Notes under the pieces: model-generated
The model's input: the letters and a program-made list of their open reading frames with translations, nothing else
What the model was told of the DNA's origin: nothing
Databases searched by the model: none
Translations under genes and position numbers: made by a program
DNA from: Actinostola sp. cb2023
Taxonomy: Eukaryota; Cnidaria; Anthozoa; Actiniaria; Actinostolidae
Direction of reading: 5' to 3'
Length of the DNA stretch: 64,000 nucleotides
Assembly (NCBI GenBank): GCA_033675265.1
Contig: JAUJYZ010000967.1
Location: forward strand, 340,001 to 404,000
Shown here: positions 1-14,180 of the stretch, piece after piece
Layout of the letters: each line of letters starts with the position of its first letter
Numbering within the stretch: position 1 is the first letter of the stretch

Positions 1-300
1 CGAATTAGTCGGACTTCAGTGTGATAAAATGGTCACTTGAAGTCTAAGATGTGGAAAATTCAACCGGAATGAAAGAGGATTGTACGGAATGAGATACTCA
101 CCGCACCCAGTATCAAATACCAACTCCTTTGGTATCATTGGAAAGCCTGCATACATTCATAAAAAAATCATAATTTGGGCGAGTTCGCGATATGTATAGC
201 AATGTATTGCATGATATTTGATATGCGCACTTGGGAATATATGATAGTACATTCCTGATTGCAATCAACTCAGTAAACAGTAACTCAGTAAACAGTTCTG

Positions 301-1240
301 GAAAATCCTCCATTCCTCCATTCCTCCATTCCTCCATTCCTCCATTCCTCCATTCCTCCATTCCTCCATTCCTCCATTCCTCCATTCCTCCATTCCTCCA
401 TTCCTCCATTCCTCCATTCCTCCATTCCTCCATTCCTCCATTCGTCCGTTCCACCGTTCGTCCGTTCGTCCGTTCGTCCGTTCGTCCGTTCGTCCGTTCG
501 TCCGTTCGTCCGTTCGTCCGTTCGTCCGTTCGTCCGTTCGTCCGTTCGTCCGTTCGTCCGTTCGTCCGTTCGTCCGTTCGTCCGTTCGTCCGTTCGTCCG
601 TTCGTCCGTCCGTTCGTCCGTTCGTCCGTCCGTCGTCCGTTCGTCCGTTCGTCCGTTCGTCCGTCCGTTCGTCCGTTTCGTCCGTTCGTCCGTCCGTTCC
701 GTTTCCGTCCTCCGTTCGTCCGTTCGTCCGTTCGTCCGTTCGTCCGTTCTCCGTTCCGTTCGTCCGTTCGTCCGTTCCGTTCCGTTCGTCCGTTCGTCCG
801 TTCCTCCGTCCGTTCGTCCGTTCCTCCGTTTCCGTTCCGTTCGTTCCGTTCGTCCGTTCCGTCCGTTCGTCCGTTCGTCCGTTCCTCCGTTTCCGTTCCT
901 CCGTTTCCGTTCCTCCGTTCCTCCGTTCCTCCGTTCCTCCGTTCCTCCGTTCCTCCGTTCCTCCGTTCCTCCGTTCCTCCGTTCCTCCGTTCCTCCGTTC
1001 CTCCGTTCCTCCGTTCCTCCGTTCCTCCGTTCCTCCGTTCCACCGTTCCTCCGTTCCACCGTTCTTCCGTTCCTCCGTTCTTCCATTCCTCCATTCTTCC
1101 ATTCCTTCATTCCCCATTCCTCCATTCTTCCATTCCTCCATTCCTCCATTGTTCCATTCTTCTATTCATTCATCCATCCATTCATCCATTTGTCCATTCT
1201 GTCCATTCTTCCATTCATCCATTCATCCATTCATTCTAGA
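301..1240. repeat. 8-bp minisatellite mosaic (TTCCTCCA / TTCGTCCG / TTCCTCCG)
   Basis: Ordered blocks of related 8-mers: TTCCTCCA from about 309 to 441, TTCGTCCG to about 660, a scrambled mixture to about 905, TTCCTCCG to about 1050, then TTCCTCCA and TTCTTCCA variants to about 1230. The plus strand has almost no A between 440 and 1060. Because 8 is not a multiple of 3, long open frames run through the array on both strands; they are by-products of the repeat, not genes. Confidence 0.97.
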
Positions 1241-1333
1241 AATATATATAAGGCGCAGCCCAAAGGAATCTTCAAATTTGCTGCATTCTTCAGTCCTCAA
1301 TTATCTACATACTCTTCCGCAAAGAAAAAGATG

Positions 1334-1482
1334 ATAGAGTGCAATTTAGAAAAGCTTGAAAACTAATAACTAATTAGTACTAAATAGCACTAATGAAACA
1401 ATTAATAGAAACAATAGAAATAGCACTATTTAGTACTCTTTAAAGTTAGTACTATTTCACGCTTTTCTAAATTGCACTCTAT
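1334..1482. mobile_element. Small MITE-like foldback with 22-bp perfect terminal inverted repeats
   Basis: The 22 bases at 1334-1355 (starting ATAGAGTGCAATTTAG) are the exact reverse complement of 1461-1482. The 149-bp unit has an AT-rich interior with shorter inner inverted repeats (AATAGCACTA / TAGTACTATT) and no coding capacity. It lies between two tandem arrays. I do not recognise the family and no target duplication is clear. Confidence 0.75.
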
Positions 1483-1496
1483 GAGGTGCTTTACTA

Positions 1497-2310
1497 AACA
1501 TTAATAGAACATTAATAGAACATAATAGAACATTAATAGAACATTAATAGAACATTAATAGAACATTAATAGAACATTAATAGAACATTAATAGAACATT
1601 AATAGAACATTAATAGAACATTAGTAGAACATCAATAGAACATCAATAGAACATAATAGAACATTAGTAGAACATAATAGAACCTTAATAGAACATTAAT
1701 AGAACATTAATAGAACATTAATAGAATATTAATAGAACATAATAGAACATAATAGAACATTAATAGAACATTAATAGAACATTAATAGAACATTAATAGA
1801 ACATAATAATAGAACATAATAGAACATAATAGAAACATAATAGAACATTAATAGAACATTAATAGAACATTAATAGAACATTAATAGAACATTAATAGAA
1901 CATTAGTAGAACATCAATAGAACATCAATAGAACATAATAGAACATTAGTAGAACATTAATAGAACATTAATAGAACATTAATAGAACATTAATAGAACA
2001 TTAATAGAACATTAATAGAACATTAATAGAACATTAATAGAACATTAATAGAACATTAATAGAACATTAATAGAACATTAATAGAACATTAATAGAACAT
2101 AATAGAACATTAATAGAACATTAATAGAACATTAATAGAACATTAGTAGAACATCAATAGAACATCAATAGAACATAATAGAACATTAGTAGAACATTAA
2201 TAGAACATTAATAGAACATTAATAGAACATTAATAGAACATTAATAGAACATTAATAGAACATTAATAGAACATAATAGAACATTAATAGAACATTATTA
2301 GAACATTAAT
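1497..2310. repeat. 12-bp minisatellite (AACATTAATAGA)n
   Basis: About 65 tandem copies of AACATTAATAGA. Variants include an 11-mer lacking one T (AACATAATAGA), AACATTAGTAGA and AACATCAATAGA. The variants recur in the same order near 1620-1680, 1905-1950 and 2145-2190, so a longer block was itself duplicated. Confidence 0.97.
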
Positions 2311-2395
2311 TCCTAAAAGACGTACTAGCTAGTATTAAACATTTCTCTCTCTCTCTCTCTCTTTCTTGCTAGTGTCAGGAACACTGGGGCGTACC

Positions 2396-2472
2396 CTGCG
2401 AGCAGGGTTTTTTTTTCTACTCGCACAGGAATCGCTCCTTCCTGGGCGAGTAGAAAATAACCCTGCTCGCAG
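2396..2472. mobile_element. Short foldback element (CTGCGAGCAGGG ends)
   Basis: CTGCGAGCAGGG followed by a T-run and CTACTCGC (2396-2423) is mirrored by GCGAGTAG...CCCTGCTCGCAG (2445-2472), making an imperfect hairpin of about 77 bp. GGGGCGTA/GGGGCGTAG words flank it. A similar CCCTGCGAGCAGAGG end occurs alone near 42,060, so this is a dispersed family. Confidence 0.6.
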
Positions 2473-2480
2473 TGTAACTG

Positions 2481-3358
2481 GGGCGTAGCGCGAACCCAGC
2501 AATTGAGGGGCCCAGAATAAAAAAGTAAAAGAATAAGAAAATAAAAAGAATAAAAAAATAAAAACATCTTTATTCATTCAATGTTAAATCTTTATAAAAC
2601 AAAATTTTAAACAGCTCACAAAACTAGTATTTTCTTTTTTCTTTTATATGTTGACATTTAATTACCAAAAATTTAAGGTGCCCCACCCTAGCTCCCTACG
2701 CTATAGTGGACAGGAACATGGCTCCTAGTAACGGTTAGTTGATCGATACTGACTATGTAATTAAATATGTGTTTACTTACAGTAAAACTATATATACTCA
2801 AAATATCTGTGCAAAATATTTGTTGTAACAATCAAAAAGGAAGTCGTTTCTATGTGTGGTTTCCGTGTGGAAGACTACATAAAGTTTTTATTTAAATTTG
2901 TTATCCCTTTCTTTCTTTCATTCTCAGTCCCAATCTTGTTTCTCAGACTTCCTTTTTTCGTGTGCTTTTAGCCGTCACCTCTTGTATGTCGCTACACTCG
3001 GCCATTAACACTGAGTGAAATGGCTTCAACTATGGACATGATAAATCACTAGTAATATTCTCAAGAGTGATTCCTCAATCAAAACAAATCAAATATATTG
3101 AATCAAACAGTCATTTCTAATTAATACAACAGCTCAGTCATTCATATGGGTATTCCCTACAGATGTCACATCGATGGCTACACTAGCTAGTATATTTCTT
3201 ATGTTTTGAACTCGCTTGGTGATAATTCAGTGATTAAGAATATAAATGTTGTTCTTAATTCAGATGGTTTTGATATAATTAAGTCTGAGAGAACAGCTAG
3301 AAGGAATAAAGAAATTAAGGAAGAGAGACAGAAAGAGGGAATCAATTGGAACGAATAA
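2481..3358. other. No gene or repeat recognised
   Basis: AT-rich spacer between two repeat blocks. No exon-like stretch with splice sites and no recognisable protein similarity on either strand. Confidence 0.6.
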
Positions 3359-3373
3359 TTAATTAATTAATAC

Positions 3374-4290
3374 ATGAACGAATGAATGAATGAATGAATG
3401 AACGAACGAATGAATGAACGAACGAATGAATGTCGAATGAATGAATGAATGAATGAATGAACGAATGAATGAATGAATGAATGAATGAATGAACGAATGA
3501 ATGAATGAATGAATGAATGAATGAATGAATGAATGAATGAATGAATGAATGAATGAATGAATGAATGAATGAATGAATGAATGAATGAATGAATGAACGA
3601 ACGAACGAACGAATGAATGAATGAATGAATGAATGAATGAATGAATGAACGAATGAATGAATGAATGAATGAATGAATGAACGAACGAACGAACGAACGA
3701 ACGAATGAATGAATGAATGAATGAATGAATGAATGAATGAATGAATGAATGAATGAACGAATGAATGAATGAATGAATGAATGAATGAATGAATGAATGA
3801 ATGAATGAATGAATGAATGAATGAACGAATGAATGAATGAATGAATGAATGAATGAATGAATGAATGAATGAATGAAATGAATGAATGAATGAACGAACG
3901 AATGAATGAATGAATGAATGAACGAACGAATGAATGAATGAATGAATGAATGAATGAACGAACGAACGAACGAATGAATGAATGAATGAATGAAAGAACG
4001 AACGAATGAATGAATGAATGAATGAATGAATGAATGAATGAATGAATGAATGAATGAATGAATGAATGAATGAATGAATGAATGAATGAATGAATGAATG
4101 AATGAATGAATGAATGAATGAATGAATGAATGAATGAATGAATGAATGAATGAATGAATGAATGAATGAATGAACGAACGAATGAATGAATGAATGAATG
4201 AACGAACGAACGAACGAACGGACGGACGAACGAACGGACGGACGAACGAATGATTGAATGAATGAATGAACGAACGAACGAACGAATGAA
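3374..4290. repeat. Tetranucleotide array (AATG)n interspersed with (AACG)n
   Basis: About 900 bp of uninterrupted 4-bp repeats. Short runs of AACG are scattered among AATG runs, and a GGACGGACG patch lies near 4220-4245. Phase breaks are very few (for example TGTCG near 3432 and an extra A near 3877). Translated frames give Phe-Ile-His-Ser repeats and are artefacts. Confidence 0.98.
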
Positions 4291-7200
4291 TATATTTAGC
4301 TGGTACACTTATCAGGAAAGCATGTTCAACACCTTGACTATATAGAAAAGGGGTCACTCTTTTCAGTTCCAAAGTTTCAGCTTCAAAGTACAATATGAAC
4401 ACAAAATGTCATTCAGATGAAAGTCAAAGTATTGTACGACAGTCAAGAAAATGACAAAGTTTCATTTCATTCGATCTTCCGGATCAAAAATAAAGGTTAG
4501 TTTGTTAGTGTGGGGACCGAATCGTGCCATCACCTCTGGGGGATTCAACAAACTATATCATGATGCTCCGCCCAGACAAAGACTTGGACTATTATCACAT
4601 TACTAGTCTTTGTAGATACTTTCCGCTCAAAAACCGCCTCCAAAACAGAGTCAGCTTTTACACGATATTTTGTTTATCTGTATTCGATGAATTGATACGA
4701 GAAATATTCTTACAAATGATAATCAAAGACTGAACAGTTTGAGGCTAGGTTTATCATTGCGTGAGTTCGAGCTGAATTGAATGTGGACATTTGGCATATT
4801 TTATACGGTGATTATTTGGATCTAATGGCTAAATTACTAACAACGTCTGTGTAGTAGACGCAAAAACCGTTCTTGGGGGGAATCACGAACCACATACTCT
4901 TCTCCGTTACTTCGGTTTGTTATTTAGTCCAATGAAGTCGTATAAATCACAAACGTTTTCTTTTTGTTGCTAAAAGTGAATCAGCTGAGAAGCGAGGCCT
5001 GTAGTATTACTATAATGATTGAGGCGATCTCTGGTTTGGAGGTTTTTTAATGTATTACTATAGTTTGTTTTTTGATGTTCGCAATCAGTAATTGTTGTGG
5101 CCACAAGGTGTTGAATAGCTAGCCTAATCAATCCTTCTACTGGTAGAAGCTCTTGTCGTTTATCTTTATGTCAAGTGTCAATACTTAGCCTTTGACGTTC
5201 AGTTGGGAGTTCGCCGAGAGCTTGGCAAGTGAGATTTCTTTGAATTGGACACGTGCATATTAGAGACGTTTTGCTAAATGCACCTCCTCGTTTAACTCAT
5301 GGCTGCCGTTTTAAAAGTGTATTTCATCTATGAGAACTATTGACACTTTTCAGTATGAATCCATTGATCTAGTAGAGTACAAAGAGAGACTGACTGTTGT
5401 ATAGTGTACACCACAATAAATCGCGATCTGTTTTGGACAATAACTTGATGTTCGTTCGACACTTAGACCTGAACATTGTCATAATTCAGTGATCAGTTCC
5501 AGGCGGTCATAATATTACCACCAGCGAGTTACAAGTGCCTTTGTCTTACTGAACAACTCCTTTGAACTAAATGGTTTTCTAAATGCTGCTAAATTATCGG
5601 ATATTTCAAGTACAACAAGTACTGATGGATATAGAGACTTCACACATACATACGTTTAGTGAAAGATAAAACTATTAGCAAATCCGCCTTTCTTGAAGTT
5701 CAACTTGGCAGTGAGATGAACCGCACTTGTGTTGTTGCCAAGCTTTCGTTCGCTCACCAAAACACGGAGCCGGAGTTATTAATTTCCTAAAAACTAATTA
5801 AACAGACTATTGCAAGTCAGAAGTAGAACTTAAACTACTGTAGCATATTTGAAGATGAATAATATACTATTTTATGATATACTGCCGACCATAGCAAAAA
5901 TATCCGCTAGTGCGTGCTGAGTAGTGCGAAAAATATGGATTGCAAGTTATTTCACAAAAAACATCCCCGAGTAACTACCCGAAAAAAACCCTAATTATTG
6001 AATCTGAAACTTCATTTTTATCTATCTTTAAGTCACGATTTCTTAACATTTGATGTAGTTCAAAACAGGAGAAGTTCCAAATGGGATTTTGCTGATAAAA
6101 TCGTCGGTTTTAACTCCTTCAAGTGACTGGGCTCTGATATGACAACTGTTTTACCTTTTTTTGTGCAAATCTTATTCTATTATTGTTAATCAGTATTGGA
6201 TTTGAAGTTTTTCTTAAACTATTAATTATTCAAGCCAAGCTTTTGTCTCTCACTCTCTCGCCGTCGGCACAAAATGATACAATGATGGGCTTAGTTTTTT
6301 CTGTAATTGATTTACACTGACGTGAGTACGATTCAGTTCTTCTGCCTTAAGGCCTGAGATATAGACCACCTTCGCCGCGCGCGCTTGCATGCATTGGTTC
6401 CTATCTAATTCTCCATTTATATCAACTACATATTATATATACATATACAAAAATGCTATATGTTGTTTAGATGAAGAGAAGCCGAAACGATAATTTATAA
6501 TACGAGTTCATTATCGGCTCCAGCTGGCGAAATTCAGATAGTCACTTGCGAGTTCCAAGTCAACCCATCCCATTGTTTTCACCCTAAATTTACAAAGATG
6601 AACAAAATCTGTCTATTCTGAATAAATCGCCGATATTCTTGCTCCTTACGCTCGATAGCTTACCCGAGCATCTTACTTCCTCGCTTATGAAAATTAGCAA
6701 ATCAAAATGCGGCAATTTTGTGTTGGTGATATTTTCTATAATTTGTTATTCTTATTTTGGTTGTTCGTATGATAACACACTCTTGTGTAATGCATGCAAC
6801 ATCTTTTCTTCATTTTAATTCTCGCTTTCTCTAAATAACATCACCTGTTATGAGCGAAGCAAAATTAACCAAACTCAAAAATCGTATTTGTGTTTACTTG
6901 TCACCGTTATGACGCTGTACTAGTAAATCAAACCGGGAGCCTCAAAGTTGCCCTGAAATGATTCAAACGCCATTCAAACACCCCTGCCTCTAACAAAAAC
7001 ATGCAGTGAATCAGTGGCGGTGCAGAGTAACTAGTCTCATCTGAAAATGAAGAGTTATAATATATATATTCACAATGAGAACTCGATAGGTATAAGTTGG
7101 TTTCTGACCATTCTTGGCAAATGTTTACTATATTTGGCGAATTTTCAATAAAAAGAGGCGTGAATTTCTATTGTGTTCAACACTTAATATGTGAGGCGAG

Positions 7201-10200
7201 TTATCAGAGGATGCATGGACAACTGAGTATATTCGACGGTCAACTATAAAGCCGGCGTGGACTGCTTCAAGTACTCGATAATTTTCAGTTTCAAATAATT
7301 TGTTATGATGGTTAATTTAATACTCCAAGGTGTCCTAAACTTTAAAGACACGATATTGCTTCCTTGGATAAATGATTGATATAATTGGCTTAAACATAGC
7401 TTTTTACTCCTTAATAACGCTTATTTACGACTCTAAGCAATCGTTAAATTGACAAATGCTGCCTCTCCAAGATAGCATCAATGGTGAATCATTCCTTATC
7501 GCTCAGTGGTCCAGAGTGCTGGACTTGAAAGCTTAATTTGTCAAAGACTAACCCCCAGAAAAGAACTAATAGCATTTTCCATAGTATTAATTAAGGAGCC
7601 ATTCGAACTGCTACTTTCTGAATAGAAATTGGCAAGTCTCCTTTCCTTGTCATTACTAATTCCAAACGAGATTCAATCACCGTAGAGAGAATTCCCCATT
7701 GAGGAAACTTTAGACAGAGATTTGAGAGCAGATCGGCAAGTCAGTTGTTAGCCTTCTGGTTGGCAATATTTACTTTCTTAAATAAATGATCGTACATTAG
7801 GCAAGTGTTAAAGCAGTCCTGAGAAATCATTTTTTACGATGTATGCCCAGTTAGTGACACTTTGCTGTCCCACTGTTTTTTTGTTGTTTATTAGGCTTCC
7901 ATACCAAGCAATCGTTAATCTCATTACATACATGTACAAATATTGGCCATATATTTGTCACAGAAGCGCGCGCTCGATCGATCGGCCACGAGTCAGTCCG
8001 AACTTAGAGAGCCACTTGTACCAGATGTAGGCACTGGCGCTTCAACAAGTTTTTGTTTCTTCCTGTCCGAAGATAAAATCTTCAATTGAACGACTTTACT
8101 AAATGAATCAATAAAGTTCTTTTCAAAAACTGACAAGTTTGTAATTTCAGTGGGTTTTATCAGTTTCAGACCACACAGAAAGCCATCGAGTTCGCGCGCG
8201 GATATTTTGGAAAGAGCTAGTCTGTCGATTTGCCTTTGGGGAAAATTAAAGTGCTTACAGTTCCTCTTGCGCAAATGGTTCTTAAACAGTCAGGCGGTTG
8301 CTTTGAGTGTATGTGTCTGAATGGAAAACTGTCGTTTCTTTTTGATGTTGTAACACGGATAAAGTAAACAAATACTTTTAAAAATCGGGAAAAGTTTGAT
8401 TTAAAAAATTAAAATTGTTACATCAAAATTCTAAAAAGACGCGGTTGTCTGACATTTTAATCAAAAAGCAGCGAAATGAAATCCACAACTGCGCCGTTGC
8501 CGTTTTCAAAAAGGTTCTTCAGTAGAATCCTTGTAGCACATTGTCAAGAGTTGTCATGTCTTTTTTCATGACAAAAAAGGAGCACTTTGACACTATGAAA
8601 GGCAAATACACAAGCCCAGAATGGCTACACTTCAAAGGCGCGCTTTCTTAACTTCGAATCAGCCTCCGAGACGACATTGATATCGTTGCACGACCGTGGG
8701 CAACTTGCAACCCAAGTGCATACGACAGATAAGAATGTCATATTGAATCTGATACTCATTTCAAACGTGATACAAACTCAGGTAAAATAAACAATACGAC
8801 TTAGATGCCAGCTTGTTAATTGCTTCTGGTATTCGGACTTATATTGTTTCTGTTATCAGAACTGGCATATAAGAGACCGTCAAGCCCGCGGCCAATAGGT
8901 GGACGCATATACATGAGAAATTACCCTATTTAGTCATGCAGAAATATCACTGACTGGTTAACGTTAACTAAACTGTCACATGTGTTAATTGGAAAGCCAC
9001 TATAGACCTTATGACTCAACAAAACAAGCAAAGGAAAAAAGAGAAAGAAAAATAAAACTTCACTTCACTTCATTAGTAATTAGTATTCAGAGAGAGTTTT
9101 TTACTTCGGCCATTGTTCTCTGGTCTTTCAGAGTTCTTTTGTGCAAGTCAGTCCTTTGTAATGGTACTGCTGACGACTGAGGAGTCAGTGTAGTTAACGG
9201 CTTAAAATTGTTCCCTCCGACCACCGAGAAAAACGGTCCAGCGAAAACCCGCACTGAGTTGATTCTTGTGTCAGCACTAAATTGCAAAATGTGATGATTA
9301 AGTTAGTATACATCACAGCCGACATTTTTTATCAATTTATGATCTAGTAGAGTTCAGTTTAATCAATTTGTTTGGAGAAGCCGCCTTTTGGGTCATTTTT
9401 TTTCCGGTAAAAAAATCCGGGAAAAGACTAAATGGTTTATACGGAATGAAGTGTAAACTTATACTGAGTCTTGTCCTTTGCTCACGAGCGAAGTCCTGCG
9501 ACTCCGATAACACACTGATTTTACAACTCCAGTTGGACTTAAAATTTGTCATTGTTTTTGGACTGTTTATTGTTGATAGAGTTGTTTTTATTATTGTTGG
9601 TATTTAAAGAAGAGTTGAGGATATATTTAGTGGGAGTATACAACCTAATATAAACGAAAATACCTCTTTATTCACATTGCTCAGTGAACACTGTTCATTG
9701 ACTTGGAAAAAAAGAAAAAAAGTTTAAATCACCCAAATGACAGGCCAATTTGGATGATATTGCAGTGTTTATAGTTCTCGAAAAGCGCAGGTGAAAATTG
9801 AGCAGTTCAGCACTTACTAACAAGCGACTTTTTCCTTCGGGAAATGGCCTTTTCTTTGAACGTAAAATGATAGGAAATGAGGAATTGAGCGTTCTGATAG
9901 GTGCTTTGAAACTGACTTTATGACAAATTCAATTTTGAAGAGAAATTATCCTTGAGTAATGACGACAAATTTGCAAACGCTTCTCATTGAGCGCGCTCTT
10001 TTTCTGACCAATTTGCTGCTCAATGGCTTATTAGTTCGCTGAGTCGTTCTTTTCACCGGGAATGTTTTGGAGCTATAAACAATGGCGTTGCACTTTTGAT
10101 TAATTTTGCTTTATTAACAATGATAATACCATCAGTTTTGTAGACAATAGGTCCTGGCAGCTGCAAAACGTAAATCTAAGCTTTGAGAGCATTCATATAT

Positions 10201-13200
10201 GTAAGTAAGGGACCAAAGTAGTTTGTTGTCAGTTGCGAAATTAAATACGCCAAATCTTGGTTCCAAACCCAAGGCACTTATAACTTGAAAATACCTTACG
10301 TTTAGTCTCCAATTTGCAGATTCAAGTGGCAAAAAACCAAAGACAATTAGTTCGTCTTTCCCCTTCAGCAAATTTAAAACAGCATGATACTAATAATTAA
10401 ATACTACATTCGCGGCTATTTTAATTTTGAAACAAGTTAATTTTCTTCGCGCGTTAAGTTTTGCGTTGTTTCCTGAGGTTTCTTAATGAATTGTGTATGT
10501 TATTCTTGCCTCGCTCAAACCACTGCCTTCTTCCAAACTAACTTTTGTTTAAAGCGGAAGGATTTGGTGTTTGACTGGAATAAAGCTCAATAGAAGGAGA
10601 TAAAAAAAGGCGAATGAAATGGAACAGATTGTTCAGTGGGCGGTGAAACGTGACGCTAGCTCTCTTTTTTTCGGGAAGTCTTTCACAGTCAAAGTAAAAA
10701 CAGTGTAGCAAGTTTATCTTATGGCTGTGGGTGGCGAGTGCTTTTAAACAATGAATGTCCTGCTGTTTAAACTGTAAATGCACCGAATGATAGCACGACG
10801 TGGTTCCCGTTTCATCCTGAAAGAATAGCAAAGAAACAGTTGACGATGTTTTTAATAAGGGTTTGACACGCAAGTCATGCGTGCGGGAATAACCCTTCCA
10901 GTGTTTCAAAATCGCTTTTCGTTTCGTTTCACACTTTTACAGCTATTAATCATTGAATTTTCCTTCAAAAAAGAATAAGCCAGTATAGCTTTCTCTACTG
11001 GAAAAATTCCGTCCCAAGGCAGTAAAATTCTAATGGCTCCATTTGGTTTATTTTTGAGTCTAAATAGGATCTAATTAGCATAGAAATTGGTCCACATCGC
11101 AACCACACTTCTGAGTCGTTAATAAACGCGGTAAAGCATCTCCTAATCGACATAAAATATAACTTTTTTCGACTTTCGGTGCGAATTAAGCCGAAAACTT
11201 GATTAAAAATGTACAACTAAAAATCATCAAAAGATCCATTTTTTTTTGTCTTTCGTTTGGATAAAAAAAAAGTTTCATTCTTACTTCAAGATGAATTTGT
11301 TTTTCAAACCATTTACAGTATTTAAATGTGACTGTCATCAATAAAGGCTGCGTAGACTTGAAGAATAAGATACTTAATTTCGGTTAATACGGCAAGTAAG
11401 TGGATCAATCGTCTACGCAAATCAACTACTTTGGCTATTCACTCAAAATAATGGTTTTGTTTCCCTGCCATACGCGAAGTTGTTTAACTGCGTGCCACTA
11501 ATAAGATTTGCGCACATCTTTCACAAGGAGTAATAAAGTGAACGCATGGAAAAGACAAGTCAAGCGCATCGAAAAACAGTTGTTGATCGATGAAGGCAGA
11601 AAGTTGACCTTTGAGCTAGGGTGAATTCGATTTAAAAAAAATGTTACGGTCAGTTAGAGGCTGCTGTGAAAGTGATGAAAATATTTTCGATGTGAAAGCG
11701 ATGAAAGAACTGGACATCCGTTTCAATGGTTTAAACATATTGAATATATTTCTTTGAGGAATTATGTAGCACCAAGCGTTGCAATGATACAATACCAAGC
11801 GATACCCCCTTGGAGGCTGTATCAAATCATTAAAAAAAATTCATATCCTTGCCTTTGAAAACCCTAACTCTTTTTGCAATAAACATTGGAAACTAGAAAC
11901 TTCCTCAGAACATCAGGGAACTAATTGATTACAACAGTTTGATACCAGTTCCCGGAAAACTCTAGCTGAATGATTTAGTAGCGTGCTGTGAACTCGCGGG
12001 CCGGCGACATAATCGATCGTAATCAACTAGTGACGACTTAGGACTGCGCTCGAAATTCTGGAAAGTTTCGAGGTTCGGAAAGAATCAATTGCGTTCTTTC
12101 AAATATTTGATTCCTTGTGTTTCCTATTGATTTTACCCTTAAATCAGGGCTTTTGGGAGTAGGAAGAATATTGACAAGTTTAACGTAAACTGTCTCCTTT
12201 AGCACCTATCAATAGAGTTTATTCGATGCCCTCGGTAAATTGTGAACATTTAATTTTCCCCTAAACAAATATATCTTTACAGCTTTGAAGAAATTCTTTA
12301 CCTTTGAGTTCAAAATAAACTTAAACAAGCCATTTTTGCAAAGTGTCCTACATTTTTATTAAACTTTGAGTTTGGGGAGACGGATGTTTGAAGACCCAAT
12401 GGAAATATCGTATGGCAAATGTTAGTTTAAGTGGGCCAGCCAGCAGGTTCTTTGAGAAATATCAAAATTAAAGCTATATTGTTTATATTACAGGAGAAAT
12501 TTTCATTAGTCACAAATCGCTATTTACTCCCGATAATAAAAGGACTGAAAGTTTGTTCCCAGACCTGCAAAGTCGTGAGCGACCAAAAGATGACCCTTAT
12601 ACGCATGCGCGCACGCCAGCAAAATAAAACAAGGGACTTCGCCAGCTGCAGGTTAGTAAAAGATTTAATGTTGATGTGAGCGGAGTTGTATCTGAGCCCA
12701 ATCCTCTCCATCTTCCGGCTAGTGTGCCCCACAACCAAAGCTTATCACTCTAATAAGTCCAGAGTTGACATTCGAGAGGTTATTTTACCAGGCCAGTAGC
12801 GGTTTTGTTATTTTTCGCGAGAGCGTGTCCGGTTTTGTTTAAGTAGTTTGTGCGTATTCTTAAACTGATTACTAATTTCAAGTTGTGACAACAAGCACAC
12901 GAGTCACGATTAAATTAGCATGGAAGTTCCTACTTCGAGTTAAGTTCAGCTGCGCCTTTGCCAGTTTGAATTTGAGCGCACTAGACGTTGGAGCTCTGTT
13001 CGTCCTCGCCGAATTACAGTTTACCTCAGTTTGTTGGTACAAACAGACAGTTGACTGAACTTCTGGCAGCCAAAATTCAACATTGAATTTCGGGAAGTTT
13101 CTTTGAAGATTTAAACACCTAAGTTTATGAGTAATTAGAGTTTTTAACGAAATTATTAGCCATTTCAAGCATGCTGTAGTTGTAAACAGTTCCTGTCCAA

Positions 13201-13435
13201 AGACGTTCCTTTGAGCTGACTCCGCATATTCTCCGACTTGGATGCGACTAATCCACTGGGGGATATAATTTGAACCGAGCAGTAGTAGTTAGGAACCGGC
13301 AAGTGAAAGAATCTGTGCAAGAAAGTATAGTTTTGGACGCAAATTTGACATTGTCAGGCTTCAAAAGTTGTTGAGTACAATTTTGGTCTGGAATTTGTCA
13401 TCCGTGATCACCCAACCGTGAATCCCGCGAAAACT
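4291..13435. other. Upstream flank of the RNF220-type gene; no gene recognised
   Basis: About 9 kb of AT-rich sequence with only short open frames (none above about 125 codons) that resemble no protein I know and lack convincing splice sites. It may contain the promoter and 5' untranslated exons of the gene that starts coding at 13,451. I cannot place a transcription start. The GATATAA word near 13,261 is only a weak TATA candidate. Confidence 0.55.
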
Positions 13436-13450
13436 TGAATTCAGTGCGGT

Positions 13451-14180
13451 ATGATGGAGAAATTGGGAGCCCCAGCGTATATTCCCAACCCGCTAACTTC
13501 ACCTGCTTTAATGGTCCTAGCCTCAACGGCAGAAGCTACTCGCCCTACAGTGTCATCGCCGGGATCTCTAAGTGACTATCATGCAGTCTACTCTCCCAGT
13601 AGCCGCTTTCTTGACGGAGATACCCTCCATAGAATGGTCTTGAGTTCTTCTGCTTACCAGCATCGGCCATCTCATCTGTCACTGTATCACAGTCAACAAG
13701 GCAGTGAACACTACTCTGACAGAGTCTCGCCTGACTATAACCCTCACTTTTTCCAGATCCACTCGCACTTAGGGAGTGGACTGTTACATAAGACGTCTGG
13801 AGCAAGCGCACTTTTTAATAGTACAAGTGCATTTAGAAGAATCAATCCACACGAGCACAGCTTTTCGTTCCATCACTTGCAGCACCAGAGAAGTTTAATC
13901 GAAAGGGAACACAGTTTTGATAGTCTTTACCACAAGACTTCATCATTTGAACTGGAGCAAGACAGAATGAGCAAAGAGAAAGTTTCTCCTGCCATATCAG
14001 AAAAGGAATTAACAGACTACTCGACCACAGAACGCTCCCCAAATGCAAGTCCACGCAGTACACACTCCACTAACAGCAACGATATAAGATTTGAGGCAGT
14101 CAAAGTGAAACAAGAGAAGGGAGATGAGAAAGAGTATTGTGAAAACATTGGTGACGGAATGCAAGATCCACAGCGACAAT
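13451..14180 (+). CDS. RNF220: RNF220 exon 1 (N-terminus)
   Basis: Encodes residues 1-243 plus one base. The two adjacent ATGs (13451, 13454) follow an in-frame stop five codons upstream. The first 25 residues hold the family signature; the rest is Ser/His-rich and low in predicted structure, with a VKQEK motif that looks like a SUMO acceptor site (psi-K-x-E). The donor GTAAGT is at 14181; reading past it hits a stop within 12 codons. Confidence 0.96.

Noticed and set aside
113..1334. Long open frames of 269-367 codons on both strands
   Set aside because: They are translations of the 8-bp minisatellite; repetitive Asn-Gly-Gly or Ser-Ile-Pro-Pro patterns with no codon or domain signal.
3359..4402. 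Minus-strand frames of 313 and 347 codons
   Set aside because: Pure tetranucleotide translation (Phe-Ile-His-Ser), not a protein gene.
7993..8274. 93-codon minus-strand frame
   Set aside because: Ordinary composition, no similarity I recognise, and no splice or promoter context; could be chance in 9 kb of AT-rich DNA.
10538..10909. 123-codon minus-strand frame
   Set aside because: No recognisable motif; Lys/Ser-rich random-looking sequence with nothing conserved around it.
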